This document shows positions 6,269 to 15,189 of a stretch of DNA of 64,000 nucleotides, piece after piece; position 1 is the stretch's first letter, and each line of letters opens with the position of its first letter. The notes under the pieces are model-generated. The model was not told the DNA's origin. It saw only the letters and a program-made list of their open reading frames with translations, and did not search any database. This DNA is from Haliea sp. Its GTDB lineage: Bacteria > Pseudomonadota > Gammaproteobacteria > Pseudomonadales > Halieaceae. The stretch is taken from contig NZNC01000003.1 of assembly GCA_002692965.1 (NCBI GenBank), positions 1 to 64,000 on the forward strand. The letters run 5' to 3'. A program made the translations under genes and the position numbers.

Positions 6269-7303
6269 TCACCCCCAACAATCCAGCACAATCTTCCCGT
6301 GCACCTTTCCCGCATCGATCAGCCGGTGGACGTCGGCGGCCTCCGCCAGTGGCCGCACCTCCGCCACGGCGGGCTGCAGGCGGCCGTCCTTGAGCCACTG
6401 CATCAGCGTGGCCACATCTTCGCGGAATTCTTCCGGGTGTTTCTCACGACGCGTCTGGATATTGTAAAAGCCCGTATGCCGGCCATCCGGCAGGCAGCGC
6501 CAGAGGCCCAGCAGTTTGGCGAAGCCCCACAGCAGGCCGGCGATGGATTCTTCGCCGGTGGTGACCTGCAGGGCGCCGAAGCCCACCAGCTTGCCGCCCC
6601 TGGCGACACAGCGGTAGGACCGCGACCAGTTGTGGCCCCCGATGGTGTCGAACACGGCCTGCACCCCCTTGCCCCCGGTCAGCTGAGCCACTTCGGCGAC
6701 AAAGTCTGTATTGCGGTAGTCGATGGGCGTGGCGCCGAAGCGGCGCACCAGGTCGTGCTTGCTCGATGACGCGGTGCCATAAACCGTCAGCCCCAGCTCG
6801 CGGGCCAGTTCCAGCAGAGCGGTGCCCACCGCGCCCCCGGCGGCGTGCACCAGGATGCTGTCGCCGGGCTGGAGCTGACACTCCCGGGTCAGCATCTGGT
6901 AGGCGGTGGTGTAGGACAGAATCATGCACACGGCCTGCGCCGGGTCGAGGCCGGCGGGGCAGGGGACGACGCGCGCGGCATCCGCCAGCAGATACAGCGT
7001 GTAACCGCCAATGACCGGCATGTCAGCGACCGCGTCACCCGGCTGCAGGGTGCTGACACCGCTGCCCACCGCGTCCACCACGCCGAACCAGTCGTAGCCG
7101 GGCGTGAAGGGCGGTTTCTGTTTGACCCCCGGGTACTGGCCCTGGCGGATGATGGTGTCGGTGAAGCCGGTGCCGGCGGTCAGCACCTTCACTCGCACCT
7201 CGCCCGGGCCCGGCTCGGGGAGAGTGTCTTCATTGACCAGCGCAAGTTGCTCCGGGCCGCCGAAGGCGGTGAGTTGGATATGTTGCCAGGCTGTCGGAGG
7301 CAT
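6269..7303 (-). CDS. Zinc-independent MDR oxidoreductase (quinone-oxidoreductase type)
   Basis: This 344-residue medium-chain dehydrogenase/reductase likely reduces a quinone or enone with NADPH. It has a GroES-like N-terminal domain (PGPGEVRVKVLTAGTGFTD, PGYDWFGVVDAVG), the AYQML segment, and a nucleotide-binding loop VHAAGGAVGTALLELA characteristic of the QOR branch. The FDTIGG motif follows. The catalytic-zinc ligands of alcohol dehydrogenases are absent. The ATG has an AGGGA-like site upstream. Substrate is not predictable. Confidence 0.85.
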   Translation of the reverse strand: MPPTAWQHIQLTAFGGPEQLALVNEDTLPEPGPGEVRVKVLTAGTGFTDTIIRQGQYPGVKQKPPFTPGYDWFGVVDAVGSGVSTLQPGDAVADMPVIGGYTLYLLADAARVVPCPAGLDPAQAVCMILSYTTAYQMLTRECQLQPGDSILVHAAGGAVGTALLELARELGLTVYGTASSSKHDLVRRFGATPIDYRNTDFVAEVAQLTGGKGVQAVFDTIGGHNWSRSYRCVARGGKLVGFGALQVTTGEESIAGLLWGFAKLLGLWRCLPDGRHTGFYNIQTRREKHPEEFREDVATLMQWLKDGRLQPAVAEVRPLAEAADVHRLIDAGKVHGKIVLDCWG

Positions 7304-7515
7304 GAGCTTGGGTCCCTAATGCTTGTTAGTGTCGCATGGGACGAGGGTATCAATCACCTGGCTTCCTGTCTGCAGCATTAGCGGTCGCTTCCCGGCGCAA
7401 TGCGTACGATAATGGCCTGCTCGAAGAGCCCGGACGCCACGACGTTGCGGATAACAACGTGACCCGGGACACCGCCCGGCCGATAGTTTCCTTGACCACA
7501 GCATCAGGTGATAGT

Positions 7516-8061
7516 TTGCACGATGAGACCATTGTTCAGGCGGTACGCCACTGGGTGGAGACCCTGGTCGTCGGCCTGAATCTCTGTCCCTTTGCAAAAC
7601 TCGAGCTGGTCAGGGATCGGGTGCGCTTCGCGACGACGACCGCGGCGACGGAAGGGCAGTTGCTGGCGGCCCTGGAAGCCGAGCTGGCCCTGTTGGATGC
7701 TGACCCGGCAATTGAGACCACACTGCTGATTCACCCGGATGTGCTGCGGGACTTTCACGACTATAACCAGTTCCTGGACGACGTCGACGCCCTGCTGGAG
7801 GGCCTGGGGCGGGAAGGGGTCTACCAGGTCGCCAGCTTTCATCCAGACTACCAGTTTGGCGGCACCGAGCCGGAGGATGCGGAGAACTACACCAATCGCT
7901 CGCCCTATCCCCTGCTGCACGTGCTCCGCGAGGCCAGCCTCGAGCAGGCGATCAAACGCTACCCGGGGGTAGAGCAGATCCCCGCGAAAAATATCGCGCT
8001 GATGAACCACCTGGGCGCGGCGCGGCTGCAGACCCTGCTCGAGGCCTGCTTCAAGCCGTAG
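7516..8061 (+). CDS. DUF1415 family protein
   Basis: This soluble protein of about 181 residues belongs to the DUF1415 family, whose function is unknown. Conserved segments are [21 protein letters not shown], the long [10 protein letters not shown] stretch, [26 protein letters not shown] and the C-terminal [16 protein letters not shown] 7516 is proposed because AGGTGA lies 4 bases upstream and it gives the normal family N-terminus; GTG 7459 and an ATG at 7336 are in-frame alternatives. It is divergent from the MDR gene; the interval 7304-7515 must hold both promoters, though none is clear. Confidence 0.8.
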   Translation: MHDETIVQAVRHWVETLVVGLNLCPFAKLELVRDRVRFATTTAATEGQLLAALEAELALLDADPAIETTLLIHPDVLRDFHDYNQFLDDVDALLEGLGREGVYQVASFHPDYQFGGTEPEDAENYTNRSPYPLLHVLREASLEQAIKRYPGVEQIPAKNIALMNHLGAARLQTLLEACFKP

Positions 8062-8192
8062 CGCGCCTCAGCGGCCCGGTGCCCCAACGACCCGGCATCG
8101 CCTGTCTCGACGCCAGAGTCCCCACTCTGTATAGTGCGCAGCCTCCCGCGGTCCCACTCTCGCGCCATTTCTTTTTTTCCAGGTACTTCCCC

Positions 8193-9794
8193 GTGATTAC
8201 TGCAGCCAATGTCACCATGCAATTTGGTGCCCAGCCCCTGTTTGAAAACATTTCCGTCAAGTTTGGCGGCGGCAACCGCTACGGCCTGATTGGCGCCAAC
8301 GGCTGCGGCAAGTCCACACTGATGAAAATCCTCGACGGCAGCCTGGCGCCCAGCGCCGGCAATGTCTCGGTCACCCCCGACGAGCGCATCGGCAAGCTGC
8401 ACCAGGACCAGTTCGCCTTCGAGCAGTACTCGGTGATCGACACCGTGATCATGGGCCACACCGAGCTGTGGGCCGTGAAGCAGGAGCGCGACCGCATCTA
8501 CGGCCTGGCGCACATGTCCGACGAGGACGGCATGAAGGTGGCCGAGCTGGAGACCCGCTTCGCCGAGATGGACGGCTATACCGCGGAGAGCCGCGCCGGC
8601 GAAATTCTCCTCGGCGCCGGTATCCCGACCGACTTCCATTTCGGCCCCATGAGCGAGGTGGCGCCGGGCACCAAGTTGCGGGTTCTGCTGGCACAGGCGC
8701 TGTTTTCCGACCCGGATATCCTGCTGCTGGACGAGCCCACCAACAACCTGGACATCAACACCATTCGCTGGCTGGAGGGGGTGCTTAACGCGCGCAAGAG
8801 CACCATGGTGATCATTTCCCACGACCGCCACTTCCTCAATGCCACCTGCACCCACATGGCGGACATCGACTACGGCGAGCTGCGGGTGTACCCGGGCAAC
8901 TACGACGACTACATGACCGCGGCGACCCAGGCCCGGGAGCGCCTGCACTCGGAAAATGCCAAGAAGTCCGCGCAGATTGCCGATCTGCAGCAGTTTGTCA
9001 GCCGCTTCTCCGCCAACGCGTCCAAGGCCAAGCAGGCCACCTCCCGCGCCAAGCAGATCGAGAAGATCAAGCTGGACGAGATCAAGGCCTCCAGCCGCCA
9101 GAGCCCCTATATCCGCTTCAAGCAGGAAAAGAAGCTGCACCGCCAGGCGGTGGTGCTGGAGAATCTGGGCCACGGCTTCGAGGGGCAGACCCTGTTCAGC
9201 GGCGGCAACCTGCTGCTGGAAGCGGGGACGCGCCTGGCGGTGATTGGCGAGAACGGCGCCGGCAAGACCACCTTCCTGCGCTGCCTGCTGGAGGAGCTGC
9301 AGCCGGTCGCGGGGACGGTGAAATGGGCGGAGAACGCTGCGGTGGCCTACTGCCCGCAGGACAGCACAGCGGACTTCGACAGCGACCTGAACCTGTTTGA
9401 CTGGATGAGCCAGTGGCGCAAGCCCAGCCACGACGACCAGATCGTGCGCGCGACCCTGGGGCGCCTGCTGTTTTCCGCCGACGACTTCAAGAAGAAGGCC
9501 CGCGTCTGCTCCGGTGGTGAGAAGAACCGCCTGCTCTTCGGCAAGATGATGATGAGCGACGCCAACGTGCTGATCCTGGACGAGCCCACCAACCACCTGG
9601 ATATCGAGGCCATTGAGGCCCTCAACCTGGCTCTGGAAAACTACGACGGCACGCTGATTTTCGTCAGTCACGACCGCGAGTTTGTCTCCTCCCTGGCCAC
9701 GCGGGTGATCGAGATCAAGGGCCGCGAACTGGTCGACTTCCAGGGCACTTACGAGGACTATCTGGCGGAGCTGGAGGCGGCTGCAGCCGCCTAG
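8193..9794 (+). CDS. ybiT: ABC-F family ATPase YbiT
   Basis: This 533-residue ABC-F protein has two ATP-binding cassettes and no membrane domain; family members act on ribosomes as translation factors. Walker A is GANGCGKST (34-42) with Walker [11 protein letters not shown]; the second pair is GENGAGKTT and [10 protein letters not shown]. The linker includes the [20 protein letters not shown] stretch typical of YbiT, and both domains end with SHDR switch motifs. Length and sequence match E. coli YbiT (530 aa) closely. The start is GTG 8193, judged by homology. A TATAGT hexamer at 8130-8135 could be the -10 element. Confidence 0.93.
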   Translation: MITAANVTMQFGAQPLFENISVKFGGGNRYGLIGANGCGKSTLMKILDGSLAPSAGNVSVTPDERIGKLHQDQFAFEQYSVIDTVIMGHTELWAVKQERDRIYGLAHMSDEDGMKVAELETRFAEMDGYTAESRAGEILLGAGIPTDFHFGPMSEVAPGTKLRVLLAQALFSDPDILLLDEPTNNLDINTIRWLEGVLNARKSTMVIISHDRHFLNATCTHMADIDYGELRVYPGNYDDYMTAATQARERLHSENAKKSAQIADLQQFVSRFSANASKAKQATSRAKQIEKIKLDEIKASSRQSPYIRFKQEKKLHRQAVVLENLGHGFEGQTLFSGGNLLLEAGTRLAVIGENGAGKTTFLRCLLEELQPVAGTVKWAENAAVAYCPQDSTADFDSDLNLFDWMSQWRKPSHDDQIVRATLGRLLFSADDFKKKARVCSGGEKNRLLFGKMMMSDANVLILDEPTNHLDIEAIEALNLALENYDGTLIFVSHDREFVSSLATRVIEIKGRELVDFQGTYEDYLAELEAAAAA

Positions 9795-9807
9795 AGGCCC
9801 GTTCGGC

Positions 9808-10707
9808 TCAGCCCTGCAGCCGCGCCGGCATCTGTGTCACCAGGAAGTCCTGCAGGGCCTTGATGCGGGCGCTGCCGCGCATGTCCCGGTGGTAGACAAA
9901 CCACATGTGGGAGGCCTCGGCCCGGAGGCCGAAGTCGGCTTTCACCAGCGCCTGGCCGCGGCTGTCAAAGCGCTGCAAGGGGCCCAGGGGGCCGATGCCC
10001 ATGCCCTCCATGACCGCGGCGTGGATGTCGGTAAAGCTGTTGCTCTGGAACACCACCCGGGTTGGGTCGATATGCTCGACCAGTTGCCGGATGCCGGAGA
10101 TGCGCCGCTTCTCGCCCGTAGGCAGCACCCAGAAATGCTCATTGATGCTCGCCATCGACTGCGGCAGACCGTGGCTGTCTACGTAGGCCCGGGCCGCGAA
10201 ATACTCCTGGGTAAAGGAAATCAGCCGCCGCGCCACCAGGTCGGGCTCCCGCGGCTCCGGCCCCATTCTCACCGCGACGTGGGCCTCGCCCCGGGAGAGT
10301 GACAGCCGGTCGTCGGTGGCCACCACCTGAACGCGGATCTGCGGGTACTGCTCGCGGAAGTCGTGCAGCAGCGGGGCAAAAAAGGGCGAGAAGTCCGATA
10401 CCGTGGAGATCTTGAGGGTGCCAGAGGGCGCATTGTCCAGGACGGACAGGGAGGCCAGCAGGCGCTGCATGTCTCCCGCGACCGGGGTCATGCGTTCCAG
10501 CAGCAGTTGCCCGGCGTCGGTCAGGCGGTAGCCACGCTGGTGGCGCAGGAAGAGGCGCAAACCCAGCTGCTCTTCGAGCCGGTTGATGCGCCGCAGTACG
10601 GTGGAGTGGTTGACGCCCAGGGCCTGCCCGGCCCGGCTCAGGCTGCCGCTGCGCGCGACCTGATAGGCGGCATGCAGGTCGTCCCAGCTGCAGGTATCCG
10701 GTGTCAT
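9808..10707 (-). CDS. LysR-family transcriptional regulator
   Basis: This 299-residue LTTR has an N-terminal winged HTH (about 10-65: YQVARSGSLSRAGQALGVNH then STVLRRINRLEEQLG) and a periplasmic-binding-like effector domain. The ATG has a good TAGGAG site 8 bases upstream. It is divergent from the cytochrome b561/yceI operon, and a perfect palindrome (10750-10767) lies between them, so it probably regulates itself and perhaps that operon. The effector ligand is unknown. It is convergent with ybiT with a 13-bp gap. Confidence 0.9.
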   Translation of the reverse strand: MTPDTCSWDDLHAAYQVARSGSLSRAGQALGVNHSTVLRRINRLEEQLGLRLFLRHQRGYRLTDAGQLLLERMTPVAGDMQRLLASLSVLDNAPSGTLKISTVSDFSPFFAPLLHDFREQYPQIRVQVVATDDRLSLSRGEAHVAVRMGPEPREPDLVARRLISFTQEYFAARAYVDSHGLPQSMASINEHFWVLPTGEKRRISGIRQLVEHIDPTRVVFQSNSFTDIHAAVMEGMGIGPLGPLQRFDSRGQALVKADFGLRAEASHMWFVYHRDMRGSARIKALQDFLVTQMPARLQG

Positions 10708-10749
10708 GTTGTGCTCCTACCCGGCTGGCCGGGCACGCTTCGATCTCAC

Positions 10750-10767
10750 TTGTGCATTTTCGCACAA
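10750..10767. promoter_or_regulatory. Palindromic candidate operator for the LysR regulator
   Basis: TTGTGC, six bases, GCACAA is a perfect inverted repeat in the divergent LysR/cytochrome b561 interval. It contains an LTTR-like T...A core and sits 43 bases from the regulator start. Binding is inferred from position only. Confidence 0.5.
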
Positions 10768-10846
10768 CTATTGTCGTAATATCGCTATATTTGCATCGCG
10801 AAAAGTTGGCTATGGTGGCTTCACTGACTGGAGAAGCGGAGGCCCC

Positions 10847-11410
10847 ATGCTGAAAAACACTGTGCACGCCTACGGCTGGGTGGCCATTGCGCTGCACTGG
10901 CTGGTGGCCCTGACCGTGTACGGCATGTTCGCTCTCGGCTTGTACATGGTGGAGCTGACCTACTACGACGCCTGGTACCGCGGCTCCCTGGAGACCCACA
11001 AGGCCGTGGGCATCCTGCTGGCCCTGCTGTTACTGGCGCGGCTGGCCTGGCGCCTGGTCAACCCGCGCCCCCGGGGTCTGTCGACTACGCCCTGGGAGAA
11101 CCGGCTGGCGCACTGGATGCATTGGGCGCTCTACGGCCTGCTGCTGGCCATTGTGGTCAGCGGCTACCTCATTTCCACCGCCGACGGGCGTGCTATCGAG
11201 GTGTTCGGGCTGTTTCAGGTGCCCGCCACCCTGACTGCCGAGCACCAGGAGGATGTTGCCGGGGAGGTCCACGAGATTCTGGTGTGGTCACTGATCATCC
11301 TGAGTGCACTGCACGCCCTGGCGGCGCTCAAGCACCATGTTGTGAACCGGGATCGCACCCTGCGGCGGATGCTGCGTCCGAATTCGGGTTCCGCTCGTAG
11401 ACCCAACTGA
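10847..11410 (+). CDS. Cytochrome b561 family protein (YceJ-like)
   Basis: This 187-residue di-haem membrane cytochrome has four TM helices. Candidate haem ligands are H17 (VAIALHW), the HKAVG histidine, HWMHW and the C-terminal HEILVW and HALAALKHH histidines. ATG 10847 follows GCGGAGG with a short spacer. It is immediately upstream of a yceI gene, the same pairing as yceJ-yceI in E. coli, suggesting an inner-membrane electron-transfer partner for a periplasmic lipid- or quinone-binding protein. Confidence 0.88.
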   Translation: MLKNTVHAYGWVAIALHWLVALTVYGMFALGLYMVELTYYDAWYRGSLETHKAVGILLALLLLARLAWRLVNPRPRGLSTTPWENRLAHWMHWALYGLLLAIVVSGYLISTADGRAIEVFGLFQVPATLTAEHQEDVAGEVHEILVWSLIILSALHALAALKHHVVNRDRTLRRMLRPNSGSARRPN

Positions 11411-11446
11411 TTGACCCATGTTTTAACCGTTACAGGAGATATCACC

Positions 11447-12007
11447 ATGAAAAAACTGTTACTTGCACTCTCGCTTTCCACCACGGCACTGGCCGCCAAT
11501 GCGGCGGACTACGTGATCGATACCCAGGGTGGCCACGCCTCGATCAACTTCAAGGTGTCCCACCTGGGTTTCAGCTGGTTGACCGGCCGCTTCAATGATT
11601 TCGAGGGCGACTTCGTCTGGGATCGGGAGAACCCGGCGGCTTCCTCGATTCAGGTGCAAATCGATACCGCCTCGATCGACTCCAACCACGCCGAGCGCGA
11701 CAAGCACCTGCGCAGCGACGATTTCCTCGATGTCGAGGAACATCCCCGCGCCAGCTTCACCAGCACGGCTTACACCCCCACGGGTGAAGGCACCGGCGAG
11801 CTGACCGGCGAGTTTTCCCTGCATGGGGTGACCCGCACGATCAGTTTCCCGGTAGAGCACGTCGGTGAGGGCGAGGATCCCTGGGGTGGCTACCGCGCCG
11901 GTTTCGCCGGAAACACCAGCATCATGCTGGGCGACTACGGGATGGCGGGCCCCCTGGGCAACCTGGAGGTGGAACTGGAGCTGCATGTCGAGGGCATCCG
12001 TCAGTAG
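11447..12007 (+). CDS. YceI family periplasmic lipocalin-like protein
   Basis: This 186-residue protein has a Sec signal peptide (MKKLLLALSLSTTALAANA, cleavage before ADYVID) and a YceI domain that folds as a lipocalin-like barrel and in homologues binds polyisoprenoids or ubiquinone-like molecules. Typical segments are IDTQGGHASINFKVSHLGFS, NHAERDKHLRSDDFLDVE, GELTGEFSLHGVTR and FAGNTSIMLGDYG. ATG 11447 has CAGGAG 9 bases upstream. Co-transcription with the preceding cytochrome b561 is likely (36-bp gap). Confidence 0.92.
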   Translation: MKKLLLALSLSTTALAANAADYVIDTQGGHASINFKVSHLGFSWLTGRFNDFEGDFVWDRENPAASSIQVQIDTASIDSNHAERDKHLRSDDFLDVEEHPRASFTSTAYTPTGEGTGELTGEFSLHGVTRTISFPVEHVGEGEDPWGGYRAGFAGNTSIMLGDYGMAGPLGNLEVELELHVEGIRQ

Positions 12008-12025
12008 GGTGCTTCCTGTCATGCA

Positions 12026-12053
12026 TTGAAACCCCCGCCGAAACAGCGATAAT
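12026..12053 (+). promoter_or_regulatory. Sigma-70-type promoter of the DUF3348 motor operon
   Basis: TTGAAA (12026-12031), a 16-bp spacer and GATAAT (12048-12053) make a good housekeeping promoter just after yceI. Transcription would begin near 12060 and leave a leader of about 135 nt before the DUF3348 start. Confidence 0.6.
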
Positions 12054-12113
12054 GGGCGCCGACAAGGTAACCGCAGCGCTGTTTCACCCCGGCCTGGTCC
12101 GGGCTGATTGCCT

Positions 12114-12163
12114 GCCCCGCGTTTGCTGACGACTGGCGGGGCGCGTGCTTTCGCACGTCGCCC
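12114..12163 (+). promoter_or_regulatory. Two mutually exclusive hairpins in the DUF3348 operon leader
   Basis: GCCCCGC (12114-12120) can pair with GCGGGGC (12136-12142). GGGCGCGTGC (12139-12148) can instead pair with GCACG-T-CGCCC (12153-12163) around a TTTC loop with one bulged T. The two stems share bases 12139-12142 and so compete. No U-tract follows, so this is not an ordinary intrinsic terminator. A regulatory switch is inference. Confidence 0.4.
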
Positions 12164-12196
12164 TGCGCCCGCATACAGCTATCACGACAGGATTTG

Positions 12197-12979
12197 ATGC
12201 CCAAGGCCGCTACCCAAGCCCCGCCTGCGCCTGCGTCATTGGTCCAGGTACTCAGTGACCTCGGCCTGAACGCCCGACGTGCGCCGAAAAAGTCCTTTGC
12301 CGACCGTCTCGCGGAGCTGATCGACCTCTCCGGGGCGATCGATTTGTCGGAGTTCCTGCGCAGCCTGGGTCGCATCCCCGCGCAGGCACTCGAGGCGGAT
12401 GAAGCCACGGATGGCCCCGGGGCCCTGCTCCAGGGCCGTCGCCGCGACATGCTGAGGACCATCAGTGACAGCTTTGCCCCAGCGCAGGGCGGTGAGCCCG
12501 CTCCCGCGGGCAGCTTTTTCCTGCCGTCTGCGAAACCCGCGACGCTGAAGGCGGACGCCGAAGCCTGGGCCCCCTATCAGCGCTTCTATTCACTGCAGCA
12601 GAGCGAGTTGGAGCGGCAAGTCACCTTGCTGCGGCGCGCCCTGCGCCAGCAACTGGCCGTGGCCGGCCCGGCGCTGGCGCAACTGGCGGCCCTGGATGCC
12701 ACCCTCGAGGGCACCCTGGCCGACTACGCCCGCCGCGGCCTGGCAGTCCTGCCCGGCCTGCTGCAGAAGCGCTTTGTGACACTGGCCGGTGAACAGCGGG
12801 CGGCGGACGCGGCGGCGGGTCACAGCAGCGAGCCTGGCACCTGGCTGGAGGAGGGGGGGTGGCTGCAGCGGTTTCACCGGGATATGCAGCGGGTGCTGGT
12901 GGCGGAAGTCAGCCTGCGCCTGCAGCCGCTGCAGGGCATGCTGGATGCCCTGGAATCTGTAAAAGAGGATGCTCCATGA
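12197..12979 (+). CDS. DUF3348 family protein
   Basis: This 260-residue soluble, helix-rich protein matches DUF3348, a family of unknown function normally found beside DUF802, OmpA and DUF2894 genes. A Pro/Ala-rich N-terminus leads into LVQVLSDLGL and FADRLAELIDLSGAIDLSEF, then a region of charged helices (YQRFYSLQQSELERQVTLLR) and a C-terminal WLQRFHRDMQRVLVAEVSLR stretch. ATG 12197 has ACAGGA 5 bases upstream. It overlaps the next gene by 4 bp (ATGA). No signal peptide or TM segment is visible, so it should be cytoplasmic, where it could bind the tail of the downstream motor protein; this is inference. Confidence 0.75.
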   Translation: MPKAATQAPPAPASLVQVLSDLGLNARRAPKKSFADRLAELIDLSGAIDLSEFLRSLGRIPAQALEADEATDGPGALLQGRRRDMLRTISDSFAPAQGGEPAPAGSFFLPSAKPATLKADAEAWAPYQRFYSLQQSELERQVTLLRRALRQQLAVAGPALAQLAALDATLEGTLADYARRGLAVLPGLLQKRFVTLAGEQRAADAAAGHSSEPGTWLEEGGWLQRFHRDMQRVLVAEVSLRLQPLQGMLDALESVKEDAP

Positions 12980-15189
12980 CCAGACTGTTTTCCCTGCTGG
13001 CTTTCGCCATAGGCATCGCGGTGATTTTCTGGATGGCCCGGGCAGTCGCCCCGGGACACCTGCTGGCATCCGTGGTGATGCTGCTGATTGCCCTGGCTTA
13101 CGCGGCGGGGGGCGCCGAGCTCTGGGCCTATCAGCGCGCGACGGGCGCGCTGCGCCGTGCCGTGCTGCAGGCTCCCGGGGGCGATCAGGAGCGCTGGCTG
13201 GAACAGCTGCCCGAGGCCCTGCGCCAGCCGGTGCAGCAGCGCCTGATCGGCGAGGGCGGCGGTTTGCCGGTGCCGGTCCTGACACCCTACCTGGTGGGAC
13301 TGCTGGTCATGCTGGGCCTGATGGGCACCTTTGTCGGCATGGTCGAGACCCTCGGCGGTGCGGTGCGTGCCCTGGAGGGCAGCACGGAACTGAGTGCCAT
13401 TCGCGCCGGTCTGGCAGCGCCCATCCAGGGCCTGGGCATGGCCTTCGGGACGTCGGTGGCGGGGGTCGCGGCCTCTGCCATGCTGGGTTTTATTGCCACC
13501 CTTAGCCGCCGCGAGCGGCTGGCGGCCTGCCGCGAGCTGGACCGCCTGCGCGATGGCCAGTTCCGCGAGCAGTCCCTGCCGTACCAGCGCCAGCGCACCT
13601 ACAGCGCCCTGCAGCAGCAGGCCGAGGCCCTGCCCGGCCTGGTCGCCCAGCTGTCTGCCCTGGGTGAGCGCCTGGGCGCAATGGGGGAGCAGCTGGACAG
13701 TCGCGGTCGGCTCCTGGAGGAGCAGCTCCTGGCCCGGCAAGACGCCTTCCAGCAGCAGTTGCAGACCGAGTTCCGCACCCTCGGCGGGGATGTTGCCGGG
13801 GCCCTGCAGAGCAGCCTTGCCGAGAGTGGCCGCCAGGCGGGTGAAACCGTCAAACCGCTGGTGGCGGAACTGCTTTCCGCCTTGCAGCAAGACCTGCAAG
13901 AGCGACACAGCAAACTGGACGACAGCGCCCTGGCACGTCTGGAGGCGATGGACGCGGCGCTGCGGGAAAGCCGCGAAGTGGTAGCGGCGAGCTGGCAGCA
14001 GGGGCTGGAACAGCAGCAGGCGGGCAATCGCGCGCTGATGGCCTCGCTGGAGCAGACCCTGACGCGTGCGGCTGAACAGCTGGTCGAGACCGCCGTGGTC
14101 CGGGACGAGGCCCTGGGCACGCTGAATCAGCAGTTGCTGGAACAACAGCGCGAACAAATGGCCGCGCAGCAGGCCGCCGAAGAGCGCTGGCAGCAGGCCG
14201 TGACGGATCGAAGCCAGGCATTGATGGACACCCTCCAGGCACAGCTGGCCGAGATGTGGGCCCTGGAGGAGAGCCGGAACGCGGCGGTGGCGCAGCAACT
14301 GGACGCGCTTGAGCGCAGTGCGGCGGCGCGCCTGGAAGCCCTGCAGGGGTCGGCGACGGATCGGCTGGAAGACTTGCAGACCACCACCGCGAGTCAGCTC
14401 ACGGAGCTGGGGCGCTCCCTGGAGGCCCCCCTGGCCGAGGTGGTTGCCGCCGCCGCGGAGGCTCCCCGTTCCGCAGCGCAGCTGATCGAATCCCTGCGCG
14501 TGGAAATGGCTGCCCATCTGGCCCGGGACAATGCCCTGCTGGAGGAGCGCCAGGCCGTGATGAAGGAGTTTTCCGCATTGATGGCTGCCCTGCAAGACAG
14601 CCAGCGTGCCCAGCAGGAAGCACTCGATCAGCTCCTGACACACAGCGGCAATAGCCTCGAGAGCCTGTTGGCGCGCAGTGGCGAGCATCTACAGCAGTGG
14701 CTGGCACACAGCGGTGATAGTCTGACCCGGTTGAGCCAGCGGGTGGGCGAAGACCTGGAGCAGAGCAGCGAGCGGGTCGGGGCCAGCCTGGACCAGTGCA
14801 GTCGCCAGCTGACCGAGAGCTTGGAGAACCTGGGCGGGCGTGTCGCCGATCATCTCGAACTGCGCGGTAGCGAGCTGGCCGGGCTGGGGGAGCAGCTGTC
14901 CTCCAGCGCCCTGGACATGGCCGGCCTCGGCGATACCTTCGCCGCCGCGGTGCAGCAATTCAGCGACAGCAATCGCGAATTGCTGGCCGCCCTGGCCAGC
15001 GTGGAGCAGGGCCTGGCGGAGAGCGGCGAGCGCAGCGATGAGCAGATGGCCTACTACGTGGCCCAGGCGCGGGAGATCATCGACCACAACCTGGTGTCCC
15101 AGCAGGCAATCCTGGGGCGCTTGGAGGACCTGTCGGAGCACGCGGCCGCGACGGTAGCCGACGTTCCGGCCGAGGCCGCAGAGGCATGA
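12976..15189 (+). CDS. DUF802 MotA/ExbB/ZorA-like motor subunit with long coiled-coil tail
   Basis: This 737-residue protein has predicted TM helices at about 3-22, 28-48, 102-122 and 153-176. The third and fourth carry the MotA/TolQ/ExbB-type signature (LMGTFVGMVETL, then AFGTSVAGVAASAMLGF). About 560 cytoplasmic residues follow, nearly all Gln/Leu/Glu/Ala-rich coiled coil, including two blocks of exact 11-residue repeats (about 442-496 and 553-640). This matches the architecture of the Zorya defence protein ZorA (MotA core plus long tail), but overall family assignment is DUF802. The next gene encodes the MotB-like partner. Predicted role: the pentameric proton or sodium channel of a 5:2 rotary motor in the inner membrane. 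Substrate or effector is unknown. Confidence 0.8.
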   Translation: MTRLFSLLAFAIGIAVIFWMARAVAPGHLLASVVMLLIALAYAAGGAELWAYQRATGALRRAVLQAPGGDQERWLEQLPEALRQPVQQRLIGEGGGLPVPVLTPYLVGLLVMLGLMGTFVGMVETLGGAVRALEGSTELSAIRAGLAAPIQGLGMAFGTSVAGVAASAMLGFIATLSRRERLAACRELDRLRDGQFREQSLPYQRQRTYSALQQQAEALPGLVAQLSALGERLGAMGEQLDSRGRLLEEQLLARQDAFQQQLQTEFRTLGGDVAGALQSSLAESGRQAGETVKPLVAELLSALQQDLQERHSKLDDSALARLEAMDAALRESREVVAASWQQGLEQQQAGNRALMASLEQTLTRAAEQLVETAVVRDEALGTLNQQLLEQQREQMAAQQAAEERWQQAVTDRSQALMDTLQAQLAEMWALEESRNAAVAQQLDALERSAAARLEALQGSATDRLEDLQTTTASQLTELGRSLEAPLAEVVAAAAEAPRSAAQLIESLRVEMAAHLARDNALLEERQAVMKEFSALMAALQDSQRAQQEALDQLLTHSGNSLESLLARSGEHLQQWLAHSGDSLTRLSQRVGEDLEQSSERVGASLDQCSRQLTESLENLGGRVADHLELRGSELAGLGEQLSSSALDMAGLGDTFAAAVQQFSDSNRELLAALASVEQGLAESGERSDEQMAYYVAQAREIIDHNLVSQQAILGRLEDLSEHAAATVADVPAEAAEA
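14299..14463 (+). repeat. Hendecad repeat block 1 in the tail coding region
   Basis: This encodes five successive 11-residue units starting LDALERSAAAR, LEALQGSATDR, LEDLQTTTASQ, LTELGRSLEAP and LAEVVAAAAEA (residues 442-496). Leucine recurs at positions 1 and usually 4, the pattern of right-handed hendecad coiled coils. Confidence 0.65.
14632..14895 (+). repeat. Hendecad repeat block 2 in the tail coding region
   Basis: This encodes about eight 11-residue units (residues 553-640), for example LLTHSGNSLES, LLARSGEHLQQ, WLAHSGDSLTR, LSQRVGEDLEQ, SSERVGASLDQ, CSRQLTESLEN and LGGRVADHLEL, then a weaker RGSELAGLGEQ. Gly or a small residue at position 6 and Leu at 9 are recurrent. The DNA is diverged, so these are old protein repeats and not recent tandem copies. 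Confidence 0.7.

Noticed and set aside
7959-9671. Open frame of 570 codons antisense to ybiT
   Set aside because: Overlaps an unmistakable ABC-F gene and has no domain of its own.
12874-14688. Open frame of about 600 codons antisense to the tail-bearing motor gene
   Set aside because: It mirrors the repetitive Gln/Leu/Ala codons of the real gene; the translation is repetitive with no domain.
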